Positions 8,249-16,875 of a stretch of 36,232 nucleotides of DNA are shown piece after piece. The notes below the pieces were generated by a model, which saw nothing but the letters and a program-made list of their open reading frames with translations, was not told where the DNA came from and searched no databases. Position 1 is the first letter of the stretch; the number at the start of each line of letters is the position of its first letter. The position numbers and the translations under genes are program-made. Source of the DNA: Lysobacterales bacterium PRO7 (lineage in GTDB: Bacteria; Pseudomonadota; Gammaproteobacteria; Xanthomonadales; Rhodanobacteraceae); the NCBI GenBank assembly GCA_021404785.1, contig QWHH01000018.1, positions 1 through 36,232 on the forward strand, written 5' to 3'.

Positions 8249-11200
8249 GTGAACATCAAGTCCGTCTTGTCGATCTGTGCCAGCACGTTCGTGCTGACGT
8301 TGGCTGCCGGCATCCTGCCGGATGCAGTGCACGCCGATCCGATCGATTGCAACACCACGCCTTTCGGCAAGGGCGTGCAGATGATCAGGGACGACGAGTT
8401 CCTGAGCCTGCACGATGGTTCCTCGAACCAGTTTGGCGAGTATCGGTTGCCGTTCGCCGGCGAGCACGATCCGCTGCCTCAGGTGTACAGCAGCGATCTG
8501 ATTCCGGCCGGATCGCCGGTGGCTGGTGCCACGTTTCTGACCGCGACGAACGTCGATCTGAACGGCGACGGTCGCGACGAGGCGGCGGTGGCTTACAGCA
8601 TGCCGTCTGGTACCTATGGCAAGCTGATGATCGCGATTTTCGAGCGCCAACCGGGCTTTGCGCCGTCGGCGCAGTTGTTGAAGACCTGGACGCTCGATCT
8701 GAATGGCGACCGGGGCGGTGCCGGTGCGTTCAATCCTTCCGTTGCGTTGAAGTCCGGCGACTTCATCGGATCGAAAACCCGCCAGCAGCAACTCGCGCTG
8801 ATGTGGCGCAGTCATGGCGGCAACGAGCACGGCGGCGACTTGAACGTGATCGTGCTCACCGGCGCGGCCGATGGCAGCATCGCCCAAGCGGACAACGCCT
8901 GGGCCGGGCGATGGGAAAGCCCGAACCACCAGCCCTACGACGGCGCTAGCCTGACCACCGGCGATTTCCTGCTCGACGGCCGCGATCAAATTGCGGTGGT
9001 AAGCAATCTCGGTGGTGGCCCTGCGAGCCAGACCCTCTATTACGACCTGCTCGAATTCAACGGCGACGGTTTGGCGCCGGCGGTCAACGGCGGCGGCCTG
9101 CCGGTCAACACCAATGGGGTCGACAGCGCCATCGGCAGCAAAGAGTTTGCGAGCAGCATCGCCACGTTTGCCGATGATGCGTTCGATCCGGCGAATCTCT
9201 CGTCGTTGTATTGCCCAATCGGCTTTGGGCCATGTACTGAACGGCCGCAACCTTCGGCGGAGCCGGACCGGATCGTCGCCAGTGGCGGCGACGTGGTCGA
9301 CAGCGCGGCAGCGGAACTGATGGTGCATTTGTCGTTCCTTGCGAACCTGAATGTCAGGGACAAGACCGACGCGCTGGTATTCGGTTCGCCGTTCGGCCAA
9401 TACCTCGGACAGCGCTTGGTGCATTTTGCTGTCACGCAGGCGGTGCCGGGTGGCGACATCAGTGCCGTGCGACTGGCCAACAGCAACACCGCTGCGGATA
9501 GCAGTCGCGATTTTGATTCAAGCCAGATTCTTGGCGTGCGATCCCAAGGCGTTCCAGCCTCTGAAACGACCAAGACGGCCTTCGACGCTGCCATCGGCGC
9601 GGTCGATGGTCAGGAAAAGCAATCCGTCGCCTTGGTGCATGTCATCAACAGCGGCTTTTTCGGCCAACTCGAAACGGATTTGTACAAGGCGTCGGTGCGG
9701 TTGAATGCTGGTTTCCAGTTCACCGTGCATGGCGCGTTCGGGCCGTTTCCGGTGGATTTCGCCAATACCTCCACCGGCGACGTGCAAGGTGTGAGCTGGG
9801 ATTTTGGCGACGGGGCAGGCTCAATAGCGGTCAACCCCTCGCACAGCTTCAACAGCACCGGCACCTATACGGTGAAACTGACCGTCACCGACAGCAACAA
9901 CAAGACCAGCACGTATTCGACTTCCGTTGCGATCAATGGCCAAGCCAGCACCGGCGGCGCGGCGGCCAGCTATTCCTACCAAATGACCACGACGCCGGTG
10001 TATTCGGCGGCGACGGCGAATCCGGTCGATATCGTTAACAACCCAACCCAATGCAACAGCTTCGGCACGGGAGCGGTGCCGCATATCGCCATAGGCGACA
10101 TGGACCGCGACGGGTTCGCTGAAATCATGACGACGGCGCAGTCCATCCAGTTTACTCCACAGCCCTTTGTCGGGTGTTCTCAATCCAATCCTTTGACCAA
10201 CGAGGCCACCATTTGGCGCTCGTTGTGGCGAGTCGATCCCACGACGTATGCGTTCGCGGGCACACACGCGCAGCAAGTCACCGCGACCGGCATACTCTCC
10301 ACACTGCCGTACTCCAATGCGGTGACGGTGGCCAGCGATTTCGACGGCGACTCGGTCTTCGCCAAATTGGGCAGCGATTGCCGCGCGGTGAGCGAGCCGC
10401 AGTTGCGCGACCTGGTCTGGATGCCGCCGTTCTTCCAGGCCATGCAGTCCGGTTCGCTCGACAGTGGTTTCATCGCCGCCTCGTTCGGCATCAACGAAAA
10501 ATCCGGCAGCGGCACCGAAAACCGCTCGGGCAGTTTCACCGGCAATTCGGTATCCGGATATGTCGGCATCGGGGGCGAGTACTCGTCTGGCGACAAACCC
10601 TGGGACTTCAAGTTCGCGGCGTCGCTGAAAGTTACTGCCGGACACGACTGGCAATCCGAGCACGGCGCCATCCATGGTTCGGACGTCGAGTACGACTACA
10701 GCGAAGGCCAGTCGGCATCGGTGGGCGAGGCGCTGGTGGTGGCAGAGGCCGACGATGCGAACTGCTATTCCTACGACACGGTGCAATCCGGCGGGCCGGT
10801 TCCGGACAGCTCCTTGCGCATGTGCCAGATCACCTACCAGGAACGCACCGCGTTGACGGCTGAAACCTGGAACAACCAGTCCAGCTATGCCGGCGTATCG
10901 CCGAACTGGGTGCCGTTGCAGCGCGACTGGGCCAGTCTTGCGATGTTTCGCACGCCGGCCAGCACGATTCCGTTCACGGTTGGCAAGGAAGCGGACAAGG
11001 CGACCGACGGCTTGTTCAGCACGTCCGCGACCAGCGTGACGACGACGAATCCTTATCTGGACATCGATCTGGGCCAAGTGCAAGGCATCACCTCGATCCG
11101 CGTGTTTCCCGCCGCGAACAAGGATGCCAACGGGAATCTGATCCTGCCCTTGTCGTTCACGCGGGCCATGCCCGATCTGCAAGGGTTTCGCCTGTATGTG

Positions 11201-12136
11201 TCCGCGACGCCGTTCACGAGTCCGGATGTGCCCGCCGGCCCCGGTGTGAGCGTGTTCACGCAGGGCGCGAACGACGATCAGATTTACGATCGCTGGAACG
11301 TCTTCACGGTCGATACGAATCTGAATCCCCTGCGCGGGCGCTATGTCCGCCTGCAGTATCCAGGGCAGAGTCCGGCGCGCATCAACATCGCGCAGATCCA
11401 GGTATTCGGCGACACGCATCTTGATCCGCCGGCGTTTCCGGATGCGGTGTGCCAACCCGTGGCGGGCACGGGTTACTTCCTTGCGCGCGTCTGGAATCCC
11501 GTGGCCCGCGGTTACCAGAACATCGAAGAGCGCGGTGACCTGATGTGGTCCGGCACCAATGGCAGGCAGCAGCCGACCGGCGTGACGTTGGGCGGGCAGC
11601 CATGCCGCAACCATACCGACGTGCGCGAAACCACGATCTGGAACAACCTGCGCATCGGCAATACCGGCATCACCAACTCGTGGGATTCCACCTCGGACAC
11701 GACGAATACCGTTGGCTCTTACGGCAGCTTTGAATCGGCCACGCGGGTCGGCGCGGAGTTGGAGACCGAAATCGGTACGAATGCTCTTCATTCCATCGAG
11801 GGCATCTCCTATGAATACACGTTTGGCGTGAATTCGGATTCGCAGACGACCAGCTTCTGGGGCAACGGCTTGCAGATCGGCGGCGCGGTGGGCGGTTTCG
11901 ATCAGCCGTTCCAGAATCTGGTGCTGACCTGCGGTTACTTCCCGCATCCGTATTCCTATCACCTGGCCGAACGCGGCAACTCGAGTTACCAACACGATCT
12001 GTACGTGGTCGATTACATCGTGCATCAGCCGACCGGCGGCAGCGCTTGGCAGCGCGGCGCGGTGCCGCTCACGTGCACCGGGCAGGACGAAATCTTCAAA
12101 GACGGCTTCGGCAACAATTCCAGGGAGCAGCCATGA
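8249..12136 (+). CDS. large Sec-exported multidomain protein (FG-GAP-like, PKD, discoidin-like)
   Basis: Unrecognised 1295-aa protein. The GTG start has a strong purine-rich site upstream and gives a clean signal peptide (cleavage likely after A-V-H-A, about residue 29). Calcium-loop/FG-GAP-like stretches occur at about 94-120 (V-D-L-N-G-D-G-R-D-E) and 611-631 (G-D-M-D-R-D-G-F-A-E-I). A PKD domain covers about 500-564 (V-S-W-D-F-G-D-G, then G-T-Y-T-V-K-L-T-V-T-D). A discoidin/F5-8C-like domain lies at about 904-1054 (A-T-D-G, Y-L-D-I-D-L-G, R-Y-V-R-L-Q, I-A-Q-I-Q-V-F-G). Beta-rich Gly/Ser/Tyr segments flank it (about 748-877 and 1117-1260). The C-terminus carries D-E-I-F-K-D-G-F-G. An extracellular or surface role in binding glycans or matrix is plausible; no catalytic motif was identified. 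It overlaps the next gene by 4 bp. Confidence 0.85.
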   Translation: MNIKSVLSICASTFVLTLAAGILPDAVHADPIDCNTTPFGKGVQMIRDDEFLSLHDGSSNQFGEYRLPFAGEHDPLPQVYSSDLIPAGSPVAGATFLTATNVDLNGDGRDEAAVAYSMPSGTYGKLMIAIFERQPGFAPSAQLLKTWTLDLNGDRGGAGAFNPSVALKSGDFIGSKTRQQQLALMWRSHGGNEHGGDLNVIVLTGAADGSIAQADNAWAGRWESPNHQPYDGASLTTGDFLLDGRDQIAVVSNLGGGPASQTLYYDLLEFNGDGLAPAVNGGGLPVNTNGVDSAIGSKEFASSIATFADDAFDPANLSSLYCPIGFGPCTERPQPSAEPDRIVASGGDVVDSAAAELMVHLSFLANLNVRDKTDALVFGSPFGQYLGQRLVHFAVTQAVPGGDISAVRLANSNTAADSSRDFDSSQILGVRSQGVPASETTKTAFDAAIGAVDGQEKQSVALVHVINSGFFGQLETDLYKASVRLNAGFQFTVHGAFGPFPVDFANTSTGDVQGVSWDFGDGAGSIAVNPSHSFNSTGTYTVKLTVTDSNNKTSTYSTSVAINGQASTGGAAASYSYQMTTTPVYSAATANPVDIVNNPTQCNSFGTGAVPHIAIGDMDRDGFAEIMTTAQSIQFTPQPFVGCSQSNPLTNEATIWRSLWRVDPTTYAFAGTHAQQVTATGILSTLPYSNAVTVASDFDGDSVFAKLGSDCRAVSEPQLRDLVWMPPFFQAMQSGSLDSGFIAASFGINEKSGSGTENRSGSFTGNSVSGYVGIGGEYSSGDKPWDFKFAASLKVTAGHDWQSEHGAIHGSDVEYDYSEGQSASVGEALVVAEADDANCYSYDTVQSGGPVPDSSLRMCQITYQERTALTAETWNNQSSYAGVSPNWVPLQRDWASLAMFRTPASTIPFTVGKEADKATDGLFSTSATSVTTTNPYLDIDLGQVQGITSIRVFPAANKDANGNLILPLSFTRAMPDLQGFRLYVSATPFTSPDVPAGPGVSVFTQGANDDQIYDRWNVFTVDTNLNPLRGRYVRLQYPGQSPARINIAQIQVFGDTHLDPPAFPDAVCQPVAGTGYFLARVWNPVARGYQNIEERGDLMWSGTNGRQQPTGVTLGGQPCRNHTDVRETTIWNNLRIGNTGITNSWDSTSDTTNTVGSYGSFESATRVGAELETEIGTNALHSIEGISYEYTFGVNSDSQTTSFWGNGLQIGGAVGGFDQPFQNLVLTCGYFPHPYSYHLAERGNSSYQHDLYVVDYIVHQPTGGSAWQRGAVPLTCTGQDEIFKDGFGNNSREQP
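12086..12112 (+). other. C-terminal IFxDGFG motif, copy 1
   Basis: Encodes D-E-I-F-K-D-G-F-G, eight residues from the end of the 1295-aa exported protein. It matches the tail of the next protein at 7 of 9 positions. No hydrophobic segment or basic cluster follows, so it is not a PEP-CTERM or GlyGly-CTERM type anchor. The function is unknown. Confidence 0.6.
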
Positions 12137-13530
12137 ACACGACGCGAAAAATCCTGCGGATCGTTCTGGCCGCCTTGCTTGCCGGCCTGGCTTCCACCGC
12201 GTTCGCGCAGACCACGTTTACCTCGAACTCGCCTTTCGTCGCGGTCGGCGCGGAGCAGACGACGAACCATCCATCGATGTCGGCGGCGGATCCGGCGATA
12301 TTCGCCTACGCGCCGTCGAATCCGAATCTGAGCATTTCGCACCCGTCGTATGCGGGCGCGTGGATCACGCAGTCCGCGGCGACGCCACAGGCGAAAATCA
12401 ACTCGGTGCGGCTGTACGCCTATGCGTTGAAAACGGGCGTGTATCAGCACGTCGCAGCGCGCTTTCGCTTCTGGAATGCGTATCAGGCGTCGGCGAGTCC
12501 GGTATTTTCCAAACCCACGGAATTTGTCGTCAACATGACGGCGTGCCCGTGCAATTTCGTGGCGGGGCAGGCGTATTTCGTCGATATCGCGCTTCCCAAG
12601 CCGATGTACACCGAATCGACGAGCGTCGGCTTCAGTCAGGTGTGGGAGGTCGACACCGGCGACGGCATGCTCGCGATATCCGCCGATCTGGTGCCGGCGC
12701 TCGACACTGCCCCGGGATCGGAAACCGCGGGCGCGACAATTGCGGGTTACGGCAACCTCGGCCGCAGTCCGGACGATCTGAACTTCGCGCCGGTGGACGA
12801 GCTCGGCGGCGGCCGGCTTGGTCTTGTCTTGAACGGCGCGTCGATGACGCTGGATCAATGCACGGGCACGGCGAATTTCCAGACCCAATTCGACGAGGAA
12901 TTCGACGACGCCAGCGCGTTCTACCAGCGCTGGAAGGCGAATCCCAACAACGGCACGTTTACGGTTGGATCGGGTTATCTGACGCTGAGCGCGCCGGACG
13001 GCGCCGCGCAGTTTCCGTATATCGCGTCGGGCGCACAATCGACGCCGATTCCGCCCGTTGGCAATTTCGAGGTGATCTGGCTCGCGCAATACAACAGCGG
13101 ACCGAAACCAGATGGCGCGGGCGAAATGGCGGTTTCCCGAGGGACGCCGCTCAATGGCAATCCCGGCGATTCCTATGCCGGCAACGTGCTTCGATCGTGG
13201 CAGGACAATGGCTTTACCGTTTCAGTGAACACGAGCGGCGGCGTGCAGACGACTGGCGCGGGCAACGGCACGGATCTGCGCTTGATGGAGTATTGCTGGG
13301 TGAATGGCAACGTCGAAGTCTGGGAGACCTGGAACGGCGGGCAGATGCATTTTTCTCAAACGCTACAACCGGCGCAGCGCCCGGATTCGCTCTGGCTCGG
13401 CAATTCGATAGTCGCCAGCGGCGCTACGTCGTGGCCCTCCGTAACGATCTATCGCGTACTGGTGCGCGGCGATCAGACCCAGATTGTCGACCACATCTTC
13501 AGCGACGGTTTCGGCCTGCCGCCGGAATAG
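12133..13530 (+). CDS. Sec-exported protein of unknown function with lectin-like C-terminal half
   Basis: A 465-aa protein starting at the ATG of an ATGA overlap with the preceding gene, with GGGAG upstream. The signal peptide is clear: M-N-T-T-R-K, a hydrophobic core, and A-F-A before Q-T-T-F. Residues 25-240 are a Ser/Ala/Tyr-rich region with a C-P-C-N-F pair. From about 250 to 440 the sequence (F-D-E-E-F-D-D-A-S-A-F-Y-Q-R-W, F-E-V-I-W-L-A, L-W-L-G-N) resembles concanavalin-like jelly-roll domains; that is a pattern-level guess. It ends with D-H-I-F-S-D-G-F-G and a few more residues, nearly the same tail as the preceding protein. The overlap, shared export signal and shared tail suggest the two proteins act or are sorted together. 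Confidence 0.83.
   Translation: MNTTRKILRIVLAALLAGLASTAFAQTTFTSNSPFVAVGAEQTTNHPSMSAADPAIFAYAPSNPNLSISHPSYAGAWITQSAATPQAKINSVRLYAYALKTGVYQHVAARFRFWNAYQASASPVFSKPTEFVVNMTACPCNFVAGQAYFVDIALPKPMYTESTSVGFSQVWEVDTGDGMLAISADLVPALDTAPGSETAGATIAGYGNLGRSPDDLNFAPVDELGGGRLGLVLNGASMTLDQCTGTANFQTQFDEEFDDASAFYQRWKANPNNGTFTVGSGYLTLSAPDGAAQFPYIASGAQSTPIPPVGNFEVIWLAQYNSGPKPDGAGEMAVSRGTPLNGNPGDSYAGNVLRSWQDNGFTVSVNTSGGVQTTGAGNGTDLRLMEYCWVNGNVEVWETWNGGQMHFSQTLQPAQRPDSLWLGNSIVASGATSWPSVTIYRVLVRGDQTQIVDHIFSDGFGLPPE
13489..13515 (+). other. C-terminal IFxDGFG motif, copy 2
   Basis: Encodes D-H-I-F-S-D-G-F-G four residues from the end of the 465-aa exported protein. The nucleotide match to the copy at 12086 is also close (ATCTTC, then GACGG and TTCGGC), so recent common origin or strong selection is possible. 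Confidence 0.6.
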
Positions 13531-13596
13531 AAAACCCGCTTCGGACCACGGACGGTCCAGGGATGCGGCGGGCAACGCCGGGAAGTTTGTGGGACA

Positions 13597-13618
13597 CTAG
13601 CCGCGCATTAGCGGCTAG
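13597..13618 (+). promoter_or_regulatory. perfect inverted repeat next to the receptor ribosome-binding site
   Basis: CTAGCCGC and GCGGCTAG form an 8-bp perfect stem with a 6-nt loop (GCATTA). The 3' arm ends inside the AGGG (13617-13620) that is the best ribosome-binding site for the ATG at 13631. It could be an RNA hairpin limiting access to that site or a dimeric repressor's operator. A second, weaker repeat (GGACC, 6-nt loop, GGTCC) lies at 13543-13558. The whole gap 13531-13630 is only 100 bp and shows no clear sigma-70 promoter. Confidence 0.45.
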
Positions 13619-13630
13619 GGTCTCCACGAA

Positions 13631-15745
13631 ATGCGGCTGTTTGTTGTTTGCGCGGCCAGCGCATTGATGCTGACAAGTTTTTCTGTGCGCGCGGACGAGT
13701 CCGCGCCAACGCTCGGCACCATCGATGTCCGTGCCATGCCGAGCAGCGATCCGGGCAGCGTCGAGGTGTTCGATGCGACGGAGATTGCCGCCGCGAACCT
13801 GGCCGAATTCGGCAATTTGCAGGACGCCATCGCCAACCTGCGCATCGGCAATCTCGGCGGGCGCGCCACGCAGTCGATGGTTTCGCTGCGCGGCTACACC
13901 AATCCCTACGGCGCGCCGGAAGCGGCGCTGAAAATCTACGTCGACGGCGTACCGATCGACGATTTTTATTCGCTGGATTTGCGCCTGTTCGATATCGCGC
14001 GCATCGCGGTGTACAAAGGCCCGCAGGGCTCGGCCTTTGGCGCCGGCGGCGAAGCGGGCGTGATCGATATCGTCACACGCGCGCCGGATGCGACGCCGCG
14101 CGCGCAGGCCGACGCCAGCTTTGCATCGCGCAACAACTACTCGCTGCAAGCGGGCGCATCCGGGCCGCTGGGTGAGAATGCATTCGGAAGTCTCTCGGCG
14201 GTGAAGGACGGCGGCGACGGGTATCTGAACAATCTCGCCGGACGGCGCGACTACAACGGTACCGATGGCGCGAATCTGCGCGGGCGGCTGATCTGGAAAC
14301 CGGATGAGCGCAGCGAGATTTCCGCGATGTTGCTCGCGCACCACGCCAGCGACGACGGCGGTGAAATCTACGCGCCGGTGAACCTGGCCTCGTTCAACGC
14401 GCTGCCCACGCTCGGCGGCTTGCACCTGGGCCGTTTCGATCAGGCCATCGATGCGCCCGGTTTCAATCGCGGCCGCAGCGTGCTCGGCGCGCTGTCGGCC
14501 ATGCGCGCGGGCGAGCGCGTGCGCTGGCGCGCGACGGCTTCGTGGCGCGGTAACGCTGCGCGCAATCTCACCGATTACGATTTGTCGCCGCAGCCGTGGT
14601 TCGCCCTGGATTCGCGCTATCGCGTGCGCCAGGGCAATCTGGAATTGCGCGCCGAGTCGATCAATGCGGACGCGGCATGGACCTGGTTCGGCGGCATCGA
14701 TGCGAATCATCGCGATTTCGATTTCCTGCGCATCCTCGGTGCCGGTCCGGGCAATATCTTTCAGTTGCCGCTCGGCGATTACACACGCACCGATGCGCGG
14801 CTCGTGGACGACAGCTACGCCGCATTCGGGCAATCGGTCTGGCGCTTTGGCACGGCGCGGGATTGGAGCCTGACCGCTGGCCTGCGCACCGAACGCGCCG
14901 AACGCGCCGTGGATTTTCGCGCCAATGCGATCGATGCGGGTGCGGCGCGGCTGGATCGCGCCGACACGCGCGCGCTGCCGAAACTGGCATTGCAGCGCCG
15001 TTTGGCGCCGCAGCGATTCGTCTACGCATCCGTCGCGCGCGGCTGGAAGCCGGGCGGCTACAACACCGATGCGTTCAGCGCGGCGCAGACCGAATATCGT
15101 CCCGAGGTCAGCACCGCGTACGAGATCGGCATCAAGGGTTCGGGCGAGCGCTGGAATTACGCGCTGGCCGCGTATCGCAACGACATCCGCGATTACCAGG
15201 ATCTGGTGATCTCAGAAACCGCGCTGGCCAGCTACGTGGTCAACGCGCCGCGTGCACGCACGCAGGGAATGGAGGCGACACTCGGCTGGCGTCCTGCGCG
15301 AGAATGGAAACTCGGCGCGACGTTCGGCAGCGTGCATGCGACCTACGTGGACGATCCGCTCGATGCGTCGAATGGATTTCGCCTGGACGGCCAGCGTCTG
15401 GAAAACGTGCCGCGCTACAACTACAACGTGCATGCGCAATGGATGCGCGGCCCATGGATGGCACGCGTGCAGGTCGCCGGCGCCGGCGGATTTCCCGCGA
15501 TGGGCTACAACGCCGACGGCGGCGTACTGCATGTGCAGAATGTGCCGGGTTATGCCACGCTCGGTGCTAAAGTCGGCTGGCGCGGCGCGCATTGGTCGGC
15601 GTACGTGTTCGGCAGCAATTTCACCGACCGACGCTATTTCACCAGCGCGTCGTTCGGCTTTTTGCAGGTGGCGCTGTATCCGGATGCGGTCGGCAACCTC
15701 GCGCCGCCGCGCACACTCGGCGTGGGATGGCGATGGGACGGGTGA
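13631..15745 (+). CDS. TonB-dependent outer-membrane receptor
   Basis: A 704-aa gated beta-barrel for energy-dependent uptake across the outer membrane. The signal peptide (M-R-L-F-V-V-C-A-A-S, cleavage near V-R-A) is followed by T-L-G-T-I-D-V-R-A, a plausible TonB box. The plug domain spans about 40-150: V-S-L-R-G-Y, I-Y-V-D-G-V-P-I-D, I-A-V-Y-K-G-P-Q-G-S-A-F-G-A-G-G and G-V-I-D-I-V-T-R. The remaining ~550 residues show alternating barrel strands with typical W-K-P-G-G-Y-N, Y-E-I-G-I-K and N-Y-N-V-H-A-Q-W patterns. The protein ends in R-W-D-G rather than the usual terminal aromatic residue. Siderophore- or vitamin-type ligands are typical for such receptors, but the ligand cannot be told here. 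It is probably co-transcribed with the phosphoesterase 14 bp downstream. Confidence 0.95.
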   Translation: MRLFVVCAASALMLTSFSVRADESAPTLGTIDVRAMPSSDPGSVEVFDATEIAAANLAEFGNLQDAIANLRIGNLGGRATQSMVSLRGYTNPYGAPEAALKIYVDGVPIDDFYSLDLRLFDIARIAVYKGPQGSAFGAGGEAGVIDIVTRAPDATPRAQADASFASRNNYSLQAGASGPLGENAFGSLSAVKDGGDGYLNNLAGRRDYNGTDGANLRGRLIWKPDERSEISAMLLAHHASDDGGEIYAPVNLASFNALPTLGGLHLGRFDQAIDAPGFNRGRSVLGALSAMRAGERVRWRATASWRGNAARNLTDYDLSPQPWFALDSRYRVRQGNLELRAESINADAAWTWFGGIDANHRDFDFLRILGAGPGNIFQLPLGDYTRTDARLVDDSYAAFGQSVWRFGTARDWSLTAGLRTERAERAVDFRANAIDAGAARLDRADTRALPKLALQRRLAPQRFVYASVARGWKPGGYNTDAFSAAQTEYRPEVSTAYEIGIKGSGERWNYALAAYRNDIRDYQDLVISETALASYVVNAPRARTQGMEATLGWRPAREWKLGATFGSVHATYVDDPLDASNGFRLDGQRLENVPRYNYNVHAQWMRGPWMARVQVAGAGGFPAMGYNADGGVLHVQNVPGYATLGAKVGWRGAHWSAYVFGSNFTDRRYFTSASFGFLQVALYPDAVGNLAPPRTLGVGWRWDG

Positions 15746-15759
15746 ATGCGGAAAGCGCG

Positions 15760-16863
15760 ATGAAAACGATCCGATGGACTTTTTTTGCGGCAAGTGTCGC
15801 GCTGCTCGCAGCTTGCGCATCCGCGCCGAAACCCGACCTGGCATCCAAAGCCCCGATCCGCCACGTTTTCGTCATCGTGCTCGAGAACGAACCGTTCGAA
15901 GTCACGTTCCATGAAAATTCCATCGCGCCCTACCTCGCGCACGAGTTGCCCAGGCAGGGCGCATTGCTCACGAACTACTACGCGATCGGGCATCTGAGCC
16001 TGGACAACTACATCGCCATGATCAGCGGCCAGGCGCCGAACAAGGCGACCCAGGACGATTGCAAGACATATGTCGATTTCGTGCGCACGCGGCCGGGTCT
16101 GGATGAGAATGGCCAGGCCAGCGGTGAAGGCTGCGTGTATCCGCCCGACGTGAAAACGCTGCCAGACCAGCTCGAAGCGGCGGGCTTCACATGGAAGGGC
16201 TACATGGAAGACATGGGCCTTGATCCAGCGCGCGAGGCGCACACCTGCGCGCATCCGCCGCTGAGCGCGAAGGACATTACGAACAAAGCCACGCCGCGGG
16301 ACCAGTACGGCGCCAAGCACAACCCATTCGTATACTTTCATTCGATCATCGACGACCAAGCGCGCTGCGACGCGCACGTCGTCAATCTCGATGCGCTAGA
16401 AGGGGATTTGGCGAACATCGCCACGACGCCGAATTACGCCTTCATCACGCCCAATTTGTGCCACGATGGCCACGACGCGCCGTGCAAGAATGGCGAGCCG
16501 GGCGGGCTGATTTCGGCGGACAAGTTCCTGCGCGAGTGGGAGCCGAAGATCCTCGCTGCGCCCGCGTTCAAGCGCGACGGTTTGCTGGTCGTCACCTTCG
16601 ACGAAGGCACCGCGAACGATGCCTGCTGCGGGGAGCAGCCGTTGCCGGGTGGTCCGCCACCCGGGCGGTTCGGCCCCGGCGGCGGACGCACCGGCGCGGT
16701 GCTGTTTTCGCCGTGGATCAAGCCAGGCACGGTCTCGACGCAGGAATACAACCACTATTCCCTGTTGCGCAGCATCGAGGATCTGTTCGGTCTGGCGCAC
16801 CTGGGTTACGCCGCCGCGCCGCAGTTGCGTGGTTTTGGTGAGGACGTCTACACGGCTAAGTGA
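15760..16863 (+). CDS. lipoprotein phosphoesterase (phospholipase C/acid phosphatase family)
   Basis: A 367-aa member of the PF04185 phosphoesterase family in the alkaline-phosphatase superfamily. The start M-K-T-I-R-W with GGAAAG upstream gives a lipoprotein signal with lipobox L-A-A-C (Cys19). Position +2 is Ala, so outer-membrane sorting is expected. Family features are V-F-V-I-V-L-E-N-E-P-F (about 36-46), the T-N-Y-Y-A-I-G-H-L-S-L-D-N-Y segment, I-T-P-N-L-C-H-D-G-H-D, and V-T-F-D-E-G near residue 290. These supply likely metal and phosphate ligands. It follows the TonB receptor by 14 bp, which suggests a surface enzyme freeing a phosphorylated substrate or phosphate linked to uptake. That link is inference; the substrate is unknown. 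Confidence 0.9.
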   Translation: MKTIRWTFFAASVALLAACASAPKPDLASKAPIRHVFVIVLENEPFEVTFHENSIAPYLAHELPRQGALLTNYYAIGHLSLDNYIAMISGQAPNKATQDDCKTYVDFVRTRPGLDENGQASGEGCVYPPDVKTLPDQLEAAGFTWKGYMEDMGLDPAREAHTCAHPPLSAKDITNKATPRDQYGAKHNPFVYFHSIIDDQARCDAHVVNLDALEGDLANIATTPNYAFITPNLCHDGHDAPCKNGEPGGLISADKFLREWEPKILAAPAFKRDGLLVVTFDEGTANDACCGEQPLPGGPPPGRFGPGGGRTGAVLFSPWIKPGTVSTQEYNHYSLLRSIEDLFGLAHLGYAAAPQLRGFGEDVYTAK

Positions 16864-16875
16864 TTCTGACGAGGA

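Noticed and set aside
9821-12025. Long open frame on the minus strand (734 codons) opposite the secreted-protein gene
   Set aside because: It lies fully antisense to a gene with a signal peptide and recognisable domains, and its translation is Arg/His/Ala-rich without motifs. This is typical of GC-rich shadow frames.
13531-13630. Cobalamin-type riboswitch before the TonB receptor
   Set aside because: The gap is only 100 bp and I could not find the conserved B12-box pattern. A simple hairpin or operator explains the visible symmetry better.
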